From positions 6,822,501 to 6,886,500 of the forward strand of contig JAILWY010000027.1 of assembly GCA_022113835.1 (NCBI GenBank): 64,000 nt of DNA, read 5' to 3'. The notes under the pieces were generated by a model that ran no database searches, had not been told where the DNA came from, and saw only the letters and a list, made by a program, of their open reading frames with translations. The translations under genes were made by a program, and so were the position numbers. The stretch is from Atopsyche davidsoni. Its lineage: Eukaryota > Arthropoda > Insecta > Trichoptera > Hydrobiosidae. Shown one piece after another: positions 26,101 to 37,500 of this stretch (position 1 is its first letter; each line of letters begins with the position of its first letter).

Positions 26101-27147
26101 TATAGAATATTAGATTCCAAAGCACGCTTAAATTTACAAAATATTTTTATCTACCGATTTTAGGAATGTAAAAAATATTGAATCAATATTAAATAAACAT
26201 TATCTACAAAACTATAAAACATAAAATTATCTATTAATATTTGTCATAATATCAAAAAAATTGTTCAGTACATTAATTAAATTTATATTTAGCTTATAAG
26301 GCAACATAAAAAATATCAATACATTGTTCAAGCTAAAAAATACCTACTCTAGTTTTATAAAAACTGTTTTATTGTAACCAAAATCTAGAAAATAATAGAA
26401 GTTTCAAAAACCATGAACACTGAAACAACAAGACATAAACAAACATAATATATTTTTTTACTTCTACTGTCAAATAGATTTAAATTAAATTGCATCACAA
26501 AAAATATTTGACAACTAAATTTCGTTTGAAGATTGACGTCTAATTATATAAACATCATAGTAATTATACATTAACTACACGCCAATGTTACATGTATCAG
26601 CTTTTTATGTTATTGTAAAAAGTATAAATTTACATGAAATATAGGCGTTGTTTCGCTTGGCACGGCCCGACCGGCCTAGGTAGGCGCATGTAGCCTAGCA
26701 TTTCGATACTTACTCCTATAAAATGCGAAGTTTATGTTTAGAATATATACCTACCTAAGGTAAGCCCACCACTTCTACTTTAGAATTTATTTCGTACCCA
26801 TTGGCTTGCACGCCTTTTTTGTAATTGTGGATAGACACTAACTTACCGCACGGCAATACGTGAGACTGGAATCGCTTGGAAAATAAACCCTAATGTCTCT
26901 ATCGATCGCTTACGATTCTAACAGCACTAATAACTAAACTACTAAAACATAATCTCTAGAAATATTTACTATATCCCGCAATTAATTCATATTACTCGTT
27001 GAAAGTGAAAGGTCTCTCAAATAAATTACAATTTTTTTAGTTTTTCATGGTAACTGTTCTTTAATTCTTTATCGCGGCTGTATCGTATTGGGTTGTATTG
27101 TGAGGTGATTTTATAATGCATATGCGCATTAAATGAATATTTTTGAA

Positions 27148-27148
<1 letters not shown>
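26101..27148. other. AT-rich spacer with a small mixed patch
   Basis: A GC-richer patch at 26640-26710 has GGCCTAGGTAGGC words, a flavour common in lepidopteran intergenic DNA. Nothing else is visible. Confidence 0.45.
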
Positions 27149-27211
<63 letters not shown>

Positions 27212-27225
27212 ACATATATATATAT

Positions 27226-27301
<76 letters not shown>
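27149..27301. repeat. TA dinucleotide microsatellite
   Basis: About 150 bp of TATATA interrupted only by a GTATAC near 27208 and an AAA at 27238-27240. An open frame of alternating I and Y runs through it and is an artefact. Length is likely polymorphic and may be mis-assembled. Confidence 0.95.
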
Positions 27302-27308
<7 letters not shown>

Positions 27309-28590
27309 CCATTTTTTAAATCGTCAAATATATCACAATGTATATTAGAAGCTCATAAATCAATCCGTTTTTTAAAAGATTTATCGGAAACTTACAAAAA
27401 ATATTATTTGTATATTGTATTATTGTCTCTTTTTAGAGCTGTTCTTAGTTTAATAGGCAACAAAAAATACTTATCACAATAATTTAGGTATTTTGAAGCA
27501 AACGGACATACAAACGTGAGATCTGAAGGCATGTGAGCAAGACCTTTATCTTCAAGTGGTCTTATATAATGATGATCTTTATTTATGCTGAATTTATTCA
27601 AATATAAAAAAAAACATAAACGAAAAAAAGTTAATTATTCGTAATGAGTATACAATATTCTGATCGGTTTATACGTATAATAAATTTGTTAAACTTTATA
27701 CAATTTAAATTATTTCACAGATTCAATAAATTAGCAACTGGTTTTGGTAGTGACTTGAATAAATTTTTCGCTTATCTTTTCATATATTGAAATACGACAT
27801 CTTGGAAAAAACACGTTAGCGTATTCAAATCGGAATTAAAATATTTTGGTGGAAAAATTTGAATTAGTATAAATTACTAACTATCAAAAAGTTTACAATA
27901 TTTATCATTGTCATTATGGATTAAAAGTTCCCCTACGCATTATATGTCTTCATCAATGGTGTTCTCATTATATACACGCATTGACTTCATTTGACATATA
28001 ATTTATTAAAACGACTTATATAAATCTTTTTACCTTAAAATAAATTGTTTAAATATTTAAGAATGAGTTAGACTCAAAATTGAGGTAAGAATAATTATCC
28101 ATAATAAAATGTTGAAACTGTTAAAAATAAAAATCGAATAACCTATTTTTATTCTTATGTTGAAAACGGACCGAACAAAACTTTGGTGATTATATGTTTA
28201 TATTATAAAACGTTTTTCAAGATATAAATAATATATATAAAAATACTTTACTTTATTTTGTTTATTTCATACATGAGTTGAGCCAAAATATTTCAAATTC
28301 AATTTAAACAGACTAAACACTGTCATTTAACGACTGATTTTAAAGCGGTTAAATAAAAATCAGTGTTTAATGTACAGTTGGACTATAAGTATATACTAAA
28401 CTAAAATCTAAAACAGTCAAAAGTTATGTTATGTAATAAATAAATGTAATAAATTTTTGAATTATTTCATTTGTTGGTAAGTATTATTTTGAGTTTATTA
28501 TGTAAAATATTTTTTAAGAAACCCTATTTATTACAATTTGGAAAGTACGAATGGTCGATTTTTACAACAAAAATAACGTAAACATTTTCA
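27302..28590. other. AT-rich spacer
   Basis: No supported feature. Confidence 0.55.
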
Positions 28591-29010
28591 ATACCTTATG
28601 CTTCTTATTCTCTCCCCCTCAAGGCAAAGGTGACTTGTCCAATCTAAATTCGTTTAATATTTGCGTAGGGGAGTCAAGGCGACCAGCCACTGTACAAAAT
28701 ACAAACAACCCCTCAGAATCCGGGGGTAGCGCCCTACCCTTAGAGATTTCATCCCTTACAATCTTACCTTCGATAACGCAGAAATAGCGACCCACCAGGT
28801 TTTATCTATATAAAACATTTTTGAATGTCCCGGACATATTTTTTCCATTCTACGAATAGTGGAGAAATGCCTCTTTGTCCACGTCCGAGAAATATTTGTA
28901 TGGAGTGGACTGATAAACGTTGTAAGGGAGGACTTTCTCTATCAGGGTACTGAGAACACAATGGACACCCCTCCGACGTCCCATTGCGTACAAAATATCA
29001 CGGCTCTTGA
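28591..29010. other. Mixed-composition patch
   Basis: A GC-richer stretch with C-runs and few CpGs. Plus-strand frames of 78 and 74 codons cross it and resemble nothing known. Nature unknown. Confidence 0.25.
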
Positions 29011-29299
29011 GATATACTCTTTTCACAGGGGGCTTTTTTTATTTAAAATAAATATTTTTTGTTCATATGAAATAAAAATATAGATATTATTTTAAACTTA
29101 ATTGTTCAAAGCCAGAATAATAATGTACTATAGTTTACTCGTGATACAATGAGAATTCAAATATTTTTTTAACAAACAAAGTTTATTGATAAACATCTGC
29201 TTCAGAAGATCGACATTATGGAAATAAATTTGCTATCCAATTATAACTTTATAACAATTCATGCGAAATTGAATACTTCAAAAAAATTAAAATATCGAG

Positions 29300-29660
29300 C
29301 AAACAAAGCTTTCCACATTCATTTCATAAATTGCGCGGTTGTTTGCGTCAAGAAAAAACGCGAAGAAAGGTAATTTCCACGAAATTGTCGGTTGAGACCT
29401 TCCCGGGAACTTGTTTGAACCCAGATGGCTTCCGTTTTATCTAATTCTCGGGGCGAATTGCTGGAGGGATTTCTACCCCCGCCTCACCCTTACCTGCTCA
29501 CATTTGCGAAAATTTAAACAATCCCCCACCCTCCGACTACCCTCTCGGCCATTCCTTCAGACAATCTTATTTGTGCCGCTGAATTGAATTTGAATTTTCT
29601 GCTGTTGATGTCCTCTAGTCTGGAGCTCAATTTCACCTTCCAATGGAAGAAGAAATTTTT
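29300..29660. promoter_or_regulatory. GC-richer island with two Pho-type cores
   Basis: ATGGC near 29424 and GGCCATT near 29547, with pyrimidine-rich C-runs at 29478-29545. Word-based inference only. Confidence 0.3.
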
Positions 29661-30724
29661 ACTCACCACTTTATTTTTGTTATTATTGATTTGGAGTTTA
29701 AATAAAATTATTATTAAAAAAATCTAAGTTTTATTAATTACAGGTTAATTTATATACAACGTTTATACTCAAAAAATATTGCATAATTGCTTTAGTATAT
29801 TCGTAATTGATAAGTAAAGAAATGTTCATACTTGTTGTTTGAATATGGAGTATCACAAATTAAACCGGTCTGTCGTGGGTTGGTAGTTATTTTTCAAAGG
29901 CAAATGCCTAATTGGCAATGCCCAATCAAAACACGTTTTGAAAATTCTTGCTCGGTCACTTTACGCTTCTTACACGCGGGAAAATAATAAGGCTTCGATA
30001 AATATCGATAAGTTTCGTTAAACGGGGCCGTTCGTGGCAGTAAAAAGTTAGAGTTTCTAATCTTAATGTAGCCTTATTACGAAATAATTGCGCTTTTATA
30101 CTGCCCACCTACTGAAAGGACGTAGTCGAGCTTACCGCAGCCGCCTGGTTGTTTCTTCGAAGCTTTCAGCTTGGGATGGGAGCTTCCGCTTTGCGGATGT
30201 CGTGTACTTTGGGCTTTTCAACTACCTTCGAGAGAATTTTTGTTAATTTTATTTGAATATTTAACTAATTTTGTACAAGCAACCTATTTAGATAAATTAA
30301 CTGATTTTGTAGGACTTTATTGTGAATTTTGATTTTTTGGTTGATAGTCTGCGTCTGTTGATGTTAATTATATTATAATACCGGATTCAAAACGTTGAAA
30401 ATGGACGAGAACCTAAACCTAAGAAACCAAAAACAAAGGTTATTTTAAATATTTTTTAAATAATTTATATCCAAACACTGCAATATAATTGATAATTGAT
30501 TTTCAGGAAAATTTGAACCTCTCTTCTAGGCAAATATATTATGTTTAAGTCCACTATAGTTATAACAGCCAAATGTTCTTTTGAATAATAATAAATAAAT
30601 AAAATAGCTTAATGACAGCAAAATGTTTAAAATATAAGTTCGGTTATATTTATACACAAATAGTTTGAACAAGTATCTGCTTGATTTCGAATTGTAATTG
30701 ACATGTAAATTAGCATGTGGGTGA
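29661..30724. other. Mixed spacer
   Basis: A mixed patch at 29870-30230 has TCGATAAATATCGATAAG (two CGATA words, DREF/BEAF-like) near 29996. The rest is AT-rich without features. Confidence 0.35.
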
Positions 30725-31060
30725 TCCGAGGGGTTAAATTTACGTCTTTTAAACAAGCGTTGTGGGTGTCACCGTCCCTATTGTCTTGTCTATTTTTATT
30801 TCCATCAAAAGTATCACATTTCCGAGCACGGCCGCCATCTGCATATGCCAAAAGCCCTTCTCGAGGACCTTAAGTCTCGATCCTACGACCGCGACCCCCG
30901 CGCGCCAGGAGCGCAGGACGCGGCGTGAGAAACTGCTCCATTACCGCCGTCTGCGCGACCTGCAGATAAGGATGAAAATTTATAACGCGAAAGGACGGGG
31001 AATTAATGTACTTGCATCGATTACTTGTAATTTTTATTGGTTTTTGCGATGCGGTTACTC
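30725..31060. promoter_or_regulatory. GC-richer island with Pho/YY1-type site
   Basis: CCGCCATCTG at 30832-30841 is an extended YY1/Pho and CTCF-like word, followed by a CpG-dense stretch at 30880-30960. A 101-codon plus-strand frame crosses it without resemblance to a known protein. Confidence 0.35.
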
Positions 31061-31780
31061 CCAGTGAATTAAAATAAATTTTATTGATGTTTGAGATATC
31101 ACAGAAATATCGAATAATAATCCTTCTACGCCGATACAGTTTTGAAAGTATGAGAGATAATTGGTGTATTTATTAATCTAGACTTTTGCATATCATTTTA
31201 AATAGATAAAAAATATTTTTAATATAAACAAATACATACAAAATAACCTTGTCCTGTAAGACCAATTATTATTATTTGAATATATTTTTACCTATCAAAT
31301 TATATACGTATTCTATTAGTAAAAAATCTTGATAGATAATTTCAAAATTTAAAAATCATGTTTTAATAAATTATTTATTATGAATATTTAAATTTTTATT
31401 TATTTTATTTGAAGCACATTGTATTATTTTTAAATCTTCACCAGATTACATACCTAAGTAGCAAGGTATTTTTTTTAGGTAGCTTTCGACAGAGCATTGG
31501 CCTTTCCTTCGTGTTTAATACTTTATGTGCGTCCTTTTTATAAAAATTATACGAAAATAGTATCATAAAAGGAGCACGACTTAAATTATAATTTTATAAA
31601 AATATTCCGCTCGCAAGTCGTGAAAATAGCAAGAATTATTAAAAAAAAAAAAAAAAAAAAAGGAGAGAGAAGCAGCAGTAGTCGGGGCGTTGTTCCAGCT
31701 ACGTTTCCTTCCATTTCCCCATGCAAATTGGTGATTTGTCTCGATTGAACCATAAATATCAAAAAAGTGTGCGGCAACCC
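31061..31780. other. AT-rich spacer with a poly-A run and an octamer
   Basis: Contains the homopolymer at 31641-31661 and ATGCAAAT at 31731-31738, with CCATAAA at 31750-31756. Otherwise featureless. Confidence 0.5.
31641..31661. repeat. Poly-A homopolymer (about 21 A)
   Basis: Uninterrupted A run. It could be the remnant tail of a retroposed sequence, but nothing before it looks like a SINE or a processed copy. Confidence 0.9.
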
Positions 31781-31784
31781 CGCG

Positions 31785-31930
31785 GAGGAACAGCTGATGT
31801 CACGGCGTGTCTATGGAGGCCGCGCGGTGCAGGCGAGCCATTCCGGCCCTACTGCTCACTCTTATTAAAGCTCATTCCTCCCCGGCTCTCTACAGGGTGA
31901 CATTTCCATCGACCGAACTAAATCTGAAGC
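31785..31930. promoter_or_regulatory. Short CpG-rich island
   Basis: CpG-bearing block with CAGCTG, GTCACGGCG and GAGCCATTCC (Pho-type core). Small and compact; function inferred only. Confidence 0.3.
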
Positions 31931-33551
31931 AAAAGGGAAGAAAACGAATAGGATAAAATTATGATTTTAAAGTATTGCTTGGCTCTGTGGTAAATAAGAA
32001 AGAAGCTCGACGATTAGCGAATGCAATTAATTAAAAACAAATTATTATATAAGACTGAAAGTAATTAAAAAATATATAATATTATCTTTTGACAACGCTA
32101 TATATACATTTGATAACTTAGTGAGACAAATAATAAAATCAACGCTGTAAAGTTGTTAATTTGAAAAACGCAAAAATTTCATAAACGCTGTTATTTTCAA
32201 AATTTTCTTCTACAGCTACTAAAAGTATTTTGACCGTTTTTTCTACATATTAAAAATTTAAAAAAAATAATGAAAAAAAATTTATTTCATGTTTATTTAC
32301 TCACATGTTAAAATAAACATAAAGATAATTATAAAAGAGTATTTTTTCATCATGCTGTATTGTAACGCCCTGTACAAGAATATATGAAAAAAAAAAACCT
32401 TCTGGCAAACATGAACGTAACCCTGTTTTTTTGTTGTTGAAAAAAATCAGCCCTTCACTTTTGGGGTAGGGACCTTAGCGCTTATATTTTCAGCACCTAG
32501 TTAGGGCATGCAACCCATTTATCTTGCGTGTTCCAAGATATAAAGTAGATTTTTTCAATTGGCTATAATTATTATCACCTGGAGTACTAAGTATATTATA
32601 CTTGAATCAAGGTGAGGTCTTTTATTAACGTGTGATGCATTTTTTATATTATATTTAGTATGTCAGATGCATCTGAAACTCTATGGCCCATTTGTTAATC
32701 GATTATGGAAGGAAATTGTCAATTATAGGTTATTATGGTCACACTTGAATCGATACTTTGCATAAATTAATTGTTTGAATGATCATATGAATGGTTTTAT
32801 TAAAATATTTGCATGTTAGACCCTTCTAGGAAGGTAGGTGGTAATTTATCCGAGTCGCTATATATGTATGTGAATCATATAGTCTTCTAAAAATAGATAT
32901 TATTTAGATATAATAATGATACAGCAAAAATAAAGAAAACCATTATCTTACACTTTAGTGATTTAAATGACTTGCCACTGAAAAGAAACCAATAAAAAAT
33001 CATTGCTGAAAAGTTTTCGTTGCAAAAATTCAAATTTTAAGTTTATGAAAATTGCTGTTATGTTTTCAGTATATCAATATTAAATTCCAAATGGCTTATA
33101 ATCCAAAAAGTATACGATGTGACTCTCGCAAAACATTTAATTACTTGTAAGCTTTGTTTTTTTTTAATTACATGTCATTGATAAGGTTTGTAATATTCGT
33201 GCTAAAATAGTGATATATACTTATAAACATACATAGTAGATGTAGTAAGAATAATCCTGAAGTCCAAGCCAATAAAGATTGTGTTAATTTTTGTACAAAT
33301 AATCTTGCATTTATATGTAATGTTGCATATCTGTAAGATCTTTGAACTATCCAAGGTTATTCAGTTCAAAATAATTACAGTAATAAAAATTTCTTACTTA
33401 TAAGGCGTTCAATAATATGCAAGGTGTTTCAAGCATGCTGCAAAATTAAATCCGCGAATTTTCTCAATAAATATCCGATATAAAGTACCCTTAATACTAG
33501 TTTACTAGTTATTATAATTGAAATATTTATATTATGTATGTCATGTGATTT
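31931..33551. other. AT-rich spacer
   Basis: About 1.6 kb without supported features. A mixed patch at 32440-32540 is unrecognised. Confidence 0.5.
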
Positions 33552-33668
33552 TAATAATGTAATTTTATGCCGTAGCTCAACTGGTAAAACACCAGAAGCC
33601 AAATTTGAGGGATCTTTGTTCTAATTTGAACACATCGTATGCTTTTTTAAAAATATAATAATGTAATT
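33552..33668 (+). mobile_element. Short tRNA-derived SINE with 13-bp target duplication
   Basis: An exact 13-bp direct repeat TAATAATGTAATT flanks the insert (33552-33564 and 33656-33668). The 91-bp insert starts with a tRNA-like body (GCCGTAGCTCAACTGG from 33569) that has a good polymerase III A box, TAGCTCAACTGG (33573-33584). A degraded B box, GTTCTAATTTG (33618-33628), replaces the usual GGTTCGAATCC. The tail is A/T-rich. Target duplication, tRNA promoter boxes and small size are the hallmarks of a SINE mobilised by a LINE. It could also be a retroposed single tRNA. The exact duplication suggests a fairly young insertion, despite the mutated B box. Confidence 0.85.
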
Positions 33669-33752
33669 GGTGTACTTTAAATAGCTAATGATATATTATC
33701 TGAATATTTAAGCTTTAGATAATCATAATATATATATGTAATCATAAAAGTA

Positions 33753-33948
33753 GCTTTGTATTTTGTCTTCACTTTGAGCTTATTATATTTATTTGCATGA
33801 CTAGTTTCGACCAAATAGACTAGGTCATCATCAGATGCATAACATAACTAATGTTTAGTTATGCATCTGATGATGACCTCCTCTATTTGGTCGAAACAAG
33901 TCATGCAAATAAATATAATAAACTCAACGTGAAGACAAAATACAAAGC
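33753..33948. mobile_element. 196-bp foldback palindrome (MITE-like)
   Basis: Two 91-bp arms (33753-33843 and 33858-33948) are inverted copies with about five mismatches and no gaps, around a 14-bp spacer. The arms contain GTTTCGACCAAATAG and GGTCATCATCAGATGCAT, words I associate with dispersed hairpin repeats of insect genomes. No clear target duplication is visible at the ends. The transcript of either strand would form a nearly perfect long hairpin. It begins only 85 bp after the SINE. Confidence 0.8.
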
Positions 33949-34119
33949 AACAATTATCATTATAATAATGGATCTTCACCAATCAAATGCCTTGTCCCTC
34001 AACAAGTTTAAATAATCATTTATATACGTTAAAAAATTATCATCCGATTGCGCATTTTGTGTGAAAAAATGTGTATTCTTGAATGCAAAATTATAGCGTG
34101 TTTAAAAAGCAGCATTCTT

Positions 34120-34450
34120 ATGCGATAATGGTCTCGAGATATTTTCGTAACAAGCAAAATGGTCTTTTACGTTCTTGTGAAAATTAACGGTCGTCATGGT
34201 TACTCTAGCGGGGGCTCGAACCTAGACAAGCCAACCGAAGCGTAGCCGAGTCCCGAACCACGCGGTCGGAATGTTCAGGCACACGGGGAGGGTTGGGGAG
34301 AGTGGGGGGGGGGAGTTAAGGGGGTTGAAGGGGGAGGGGGTTGAGTGGGGGGATGTTCGTCGTGCCCGCAGAGCTCCCGACTAGACTAGCGGCGATCGAC
34401 CGCCGTCGCTGGAGCAAAGCGGGGAGGGGCCAGATTTAAAAATGATACGA
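34120..34450. promoter_or_regulatory. GC-rich island with long G-tract run
   Basis: CpG-rich sequence surrounds a purine run at 34284-34352 that contains many G-runs of four to eleven. A further CpG-rich segment at 34370-34430 follows. Confidence 0.4.
34284..34352 (+). other. G-tract run, potential G-quadruplex on the plus strand
   Basis: At least seven runs of four or more G, separated by one to five bases, lie within 69 bases. This exceeds the usual quadruplex pattern several times over. Confidence 0.65.
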
Positions 34451-34499
34451 GCGCAGAAACAAAACTGAAATTTCATAATTCTAACGCAGAAATAACAAA

Positions 34500-34900
34500 C
34501 GAGTCTCAATATGTTTTATCGCGTCGTAAATCGCGCGTTATGCAAGGATATGAGTTTTTTTTTGAACAATAAAGATAGTCTTAATGGTGATTCGGCAAAT
34601 AAACGTCGCCGGTAAATCTGCAATAAAGCCACACAAAAACGCATCACACGAATCGCGTATTAAAAGCTACTCTCGTGATTTACGCAAAATTAAAAACAAC
34701 AATAAGTTTGATATTTAATGATAAATAAATCGGCAATCGGTATTAAGTTTATAGCGGTTTTACGAGGATGTATTTTCACACATCATTGCCGTTAAATGTG
34801 CAAGTTAATGGACCTACGATCTGAGCCAGCGCGTACTTCGGGATCAAGTGACTTTAGTATAAAAAGAAGAGGCGGTCTGATTGAGAATTTACACTTAAAG
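34500..34900. promoter_or_regulatory. Cluster of Abd-B-type words, then a TATA-like box
   Basis: TCGTAAA (34524-34530), CAATAAA (34567-34573 and 34621-34627), TGATTTACG (34676-34684, an Exd plus Abd-B composite form) and TTTACGA (34759-34765) occur within 245 bp. TATAAAAAG follows at 34858-34866, but no convincing initiator lies 30 bases downstream. The cluster fits an element read by Abd-B itself. Confidence 0.4.
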
Positions 34901-37320
34901 AAAATAAACATTGTTTTGTATTGTTTTTGAACTTTGCAACGCATAATGACACCTTTTCGTTCTGTTTTTAGAGCTGGATAACTCAGCGTGCTTCAGATTC
35001 ATAATATCTCTGACACTCATTGGCTGTCAGTGAAGTCAATAAATCACTTAACGGATATTAAATATTAAAGAACATTTTATAATAAAATAAAAACGATATT
35101 ATTTGTCAAGATTTTCTTATTTATTGAGTGTACTAAGGACATCTTGAAGACGGTCTTAGAATCACAACACACAGGAAAAACGAACGTCTAATAACAACGG
35201 CTGCCAAAACCTACGAATACATTATTCATCAGTTCTTGTGTAAGTTTGTTTAAGGTGTTCTCTTTCGGTCCAAAGTATACTTGTTTACCAGATCGTCTGA
35301 TGCTGTGGGAGCTGTCCGGTATTTGTGAACGTGTCCCACTTTTTTTCTGGCCAACGTAATTCTCGCGGAGATGTAAAAAAAGTCCGCTTTCAAATTCCCG
35401 ACATCTTCTCGCCCGACGGCACTTAGAATATTCCCATTTCGACGCTTTAATGATAGACTTCAATCAAATGTACCTTTTAACTGCTCAAGTTTCACGAAAA
35501 TACTTTATAAAGTGCCGCGTTAGATCGTATCCCGGGTCTATAATAATGGACGTGATTTTCATAATTCTCGTGGAAAACTTTATTCCGAATGTGACTGCCT
35601 GGGCAGCTAATCGCCCACCCGCTGGCCGTATGCGCAATTTTTATAGCAATTAAGATTAAAAATTAAAATTAAGATATTGAAAAAATCTAAATTGGCCCAT
35701 TATTCAAAACAGGGAACCGATTCAAAAAAATAATTTTATGAAACGCGTCGTTATATCTACGCACCAAGGGGTGTATATTTCCCACATTTGAAATGATTAT
35801 CATAAATAAATGTCGTTTATAAAAAAAAATTATGCTTCAAATACTTCCATGTGCAATTAAAAGTCTTGTTAATAATTAAGTTTTGTAATAATCTCATAAA
35901 AATAAATTCAAAATAAAAATATAATTGGCCATGAAATAAGGCAATTGTTTTAAAATTTTATTGCACTTTTGTCAAGCGCTGAATTATATTTTTAAATAAT
36001 GATTATTTTTTCATTTTTACGGAAATATACAATAAAAAAATACACGAAATAGAACACGGTTAGAATATAATAGAAATAAAGAACACGGTTGTAATTAACA
36101 AAAATATTAAATTAATTTTTCTACGTGTTAATATTATTTATTGGTGAAAACGATGGTGATCCGATTTTATACGATTTTTTTTAATATCACATGCTGCTTA
36201 CTTGCTGCTGATTAGATGAATACTGCTTCGGCTTTTTGCTGTGCTGCCGCAGTATTAATTTCATGTTCCCATCCGCTGCATAGTTATGAGTATTTGATAG
36301 TATATTCATGAGCAGCCTTTTTTGATAAGAAGAATGTTTCGGCAAGTCAGCGGTTTTCAGCATAAAAAAATTCTGAAAAATAAATTTGTTAATTTCATTC
36401 TTCTGAGTTCTTTTTAAGGTTGAAAATATATCATCAAAAATAATAAATTTTTATTCATCAAACATATTTCTGGTAGGTAGGTAGGTAGGTTTCATGTATC
36501 ATGAATAAATTGTAACATTTCTATGTGCGGACACGGTCAAGCTCTCCAAAATCCAATATATTTTCTTTCGGGTGTAATAGAGAAACATCGGTTTTCGATT
36601 CTGTCGAATATTCCTCGAAGATTGATGAAAAAATATGGAAATTCTGTATTTGTTCGCAATCTTTGGATCTTATGCGCACTTCAAACGAATGTTTTGTCTT
36701 TTCATATGAAACTTTGTATATTACAAAAGTAGATAGAAAACAAAGGACGATTTCAAAATCAAAGATAACCCATGGCCGAGACTTCAGGCATGCGGTGACT
36801 TTTGAAAATGCCTCGATTCAAAGGATGTCGGGACATTGTATACTACGTTCGAGATTATTTTTGTCAGCTGCCAAAATATACCGCACAGTTATTTAATTTA
36901 AATACTGAATCAACTGTATTTCTGAAATACATTTTAAAATTTCATTCCTCGGCGTATCCCATAAATATATTTTTATCTAACACAAATCTTATTTTGATCC
37001 TAAAATTGTAGATAAATCTTTTTTGAAGAGCAGAGGTTATATAATGAATATCGGATAAAATAATAACCACGTTTTTGAATTTTTTTGGTTATGTGATTTA
37101 TATGAAATAATTTTTTTACTACAATGTTATTTATTAGAAAACACAATATAACCAAGATGTAATAAAATCTAAATGCGTTTATACATTGTAAATATTTGCA
37201 TTTAATTTTAAATATTTTTAATAAATTTGGAGGCATTCGTACTGTTTTTAGTTTTATTTTTGAGCAGAGTACGTTTACCTATATAGGAGTAGGTTCTATA
37301 CAAAAGCAATACTAGTAGCC
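34901..37320. other. Mixed to AT-rich spacer
   Basis: A mixed patch at 35180-35650 carries overlapping short frames (91 and 67 codons), none recognisable. 36525-36896 is an open plus-strand frame of 123 codons with no known motif and AT-rich codon use. (GGTA)n lies at 36472-36490. The remainder is AT-rich. Confidence 0.45.
36472..36490. repeat. (GGTA)n tetranucleotide repeat
   Basis: Nearly five copies of GGTA, a microsatellite word common in lepidopteran DNA. Confidence 0.85.
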
Positions 37321-37324
37321 ATAA

Positions 37325-37500
37325 CCGAAGTTGTGTGGTATGTAAATAGCGCACAGAGACCCCCCAGAGCTGCGGTGTCCCCCCCCCCCTCCCCATCGTC
37401 CCCCCCCCCCCTTTTTCCCCCTCCCCTAACGAGCCGCCATGTTTGATGTTCGATATTCTAGGCAGGCTCTTATAATATGCATGTGTCGTCCGCGCCATCC
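37325..37500. promoter_or_regulatory. C-tract block ending in a Pho-type site
   Basis: C-runs of up to 13 at 37379-37428 (G-quadruplex pattern on the minus strand) are followed at once by CCGCCAT at 37434-37440. Confidence 0.4.

Noticed and set aside
27133..27348. Open frame of alternating I and Y
   Set aside because: Translation of the TA microsatellite.
34858..34866. TATAAAAAG as a promoter TATA box
   Set aside because: No initiator or downstream promoter element at the proper distance; such words are common in AT-rich DNA.
36525..36896. Plus-strand open frame of 123 codons in mixed DNA
   Set aside because: Not caused by GC richness, so looked at twice, but it has no recognisable motif, overlaps another frame and has no repeat or homologue I recall.
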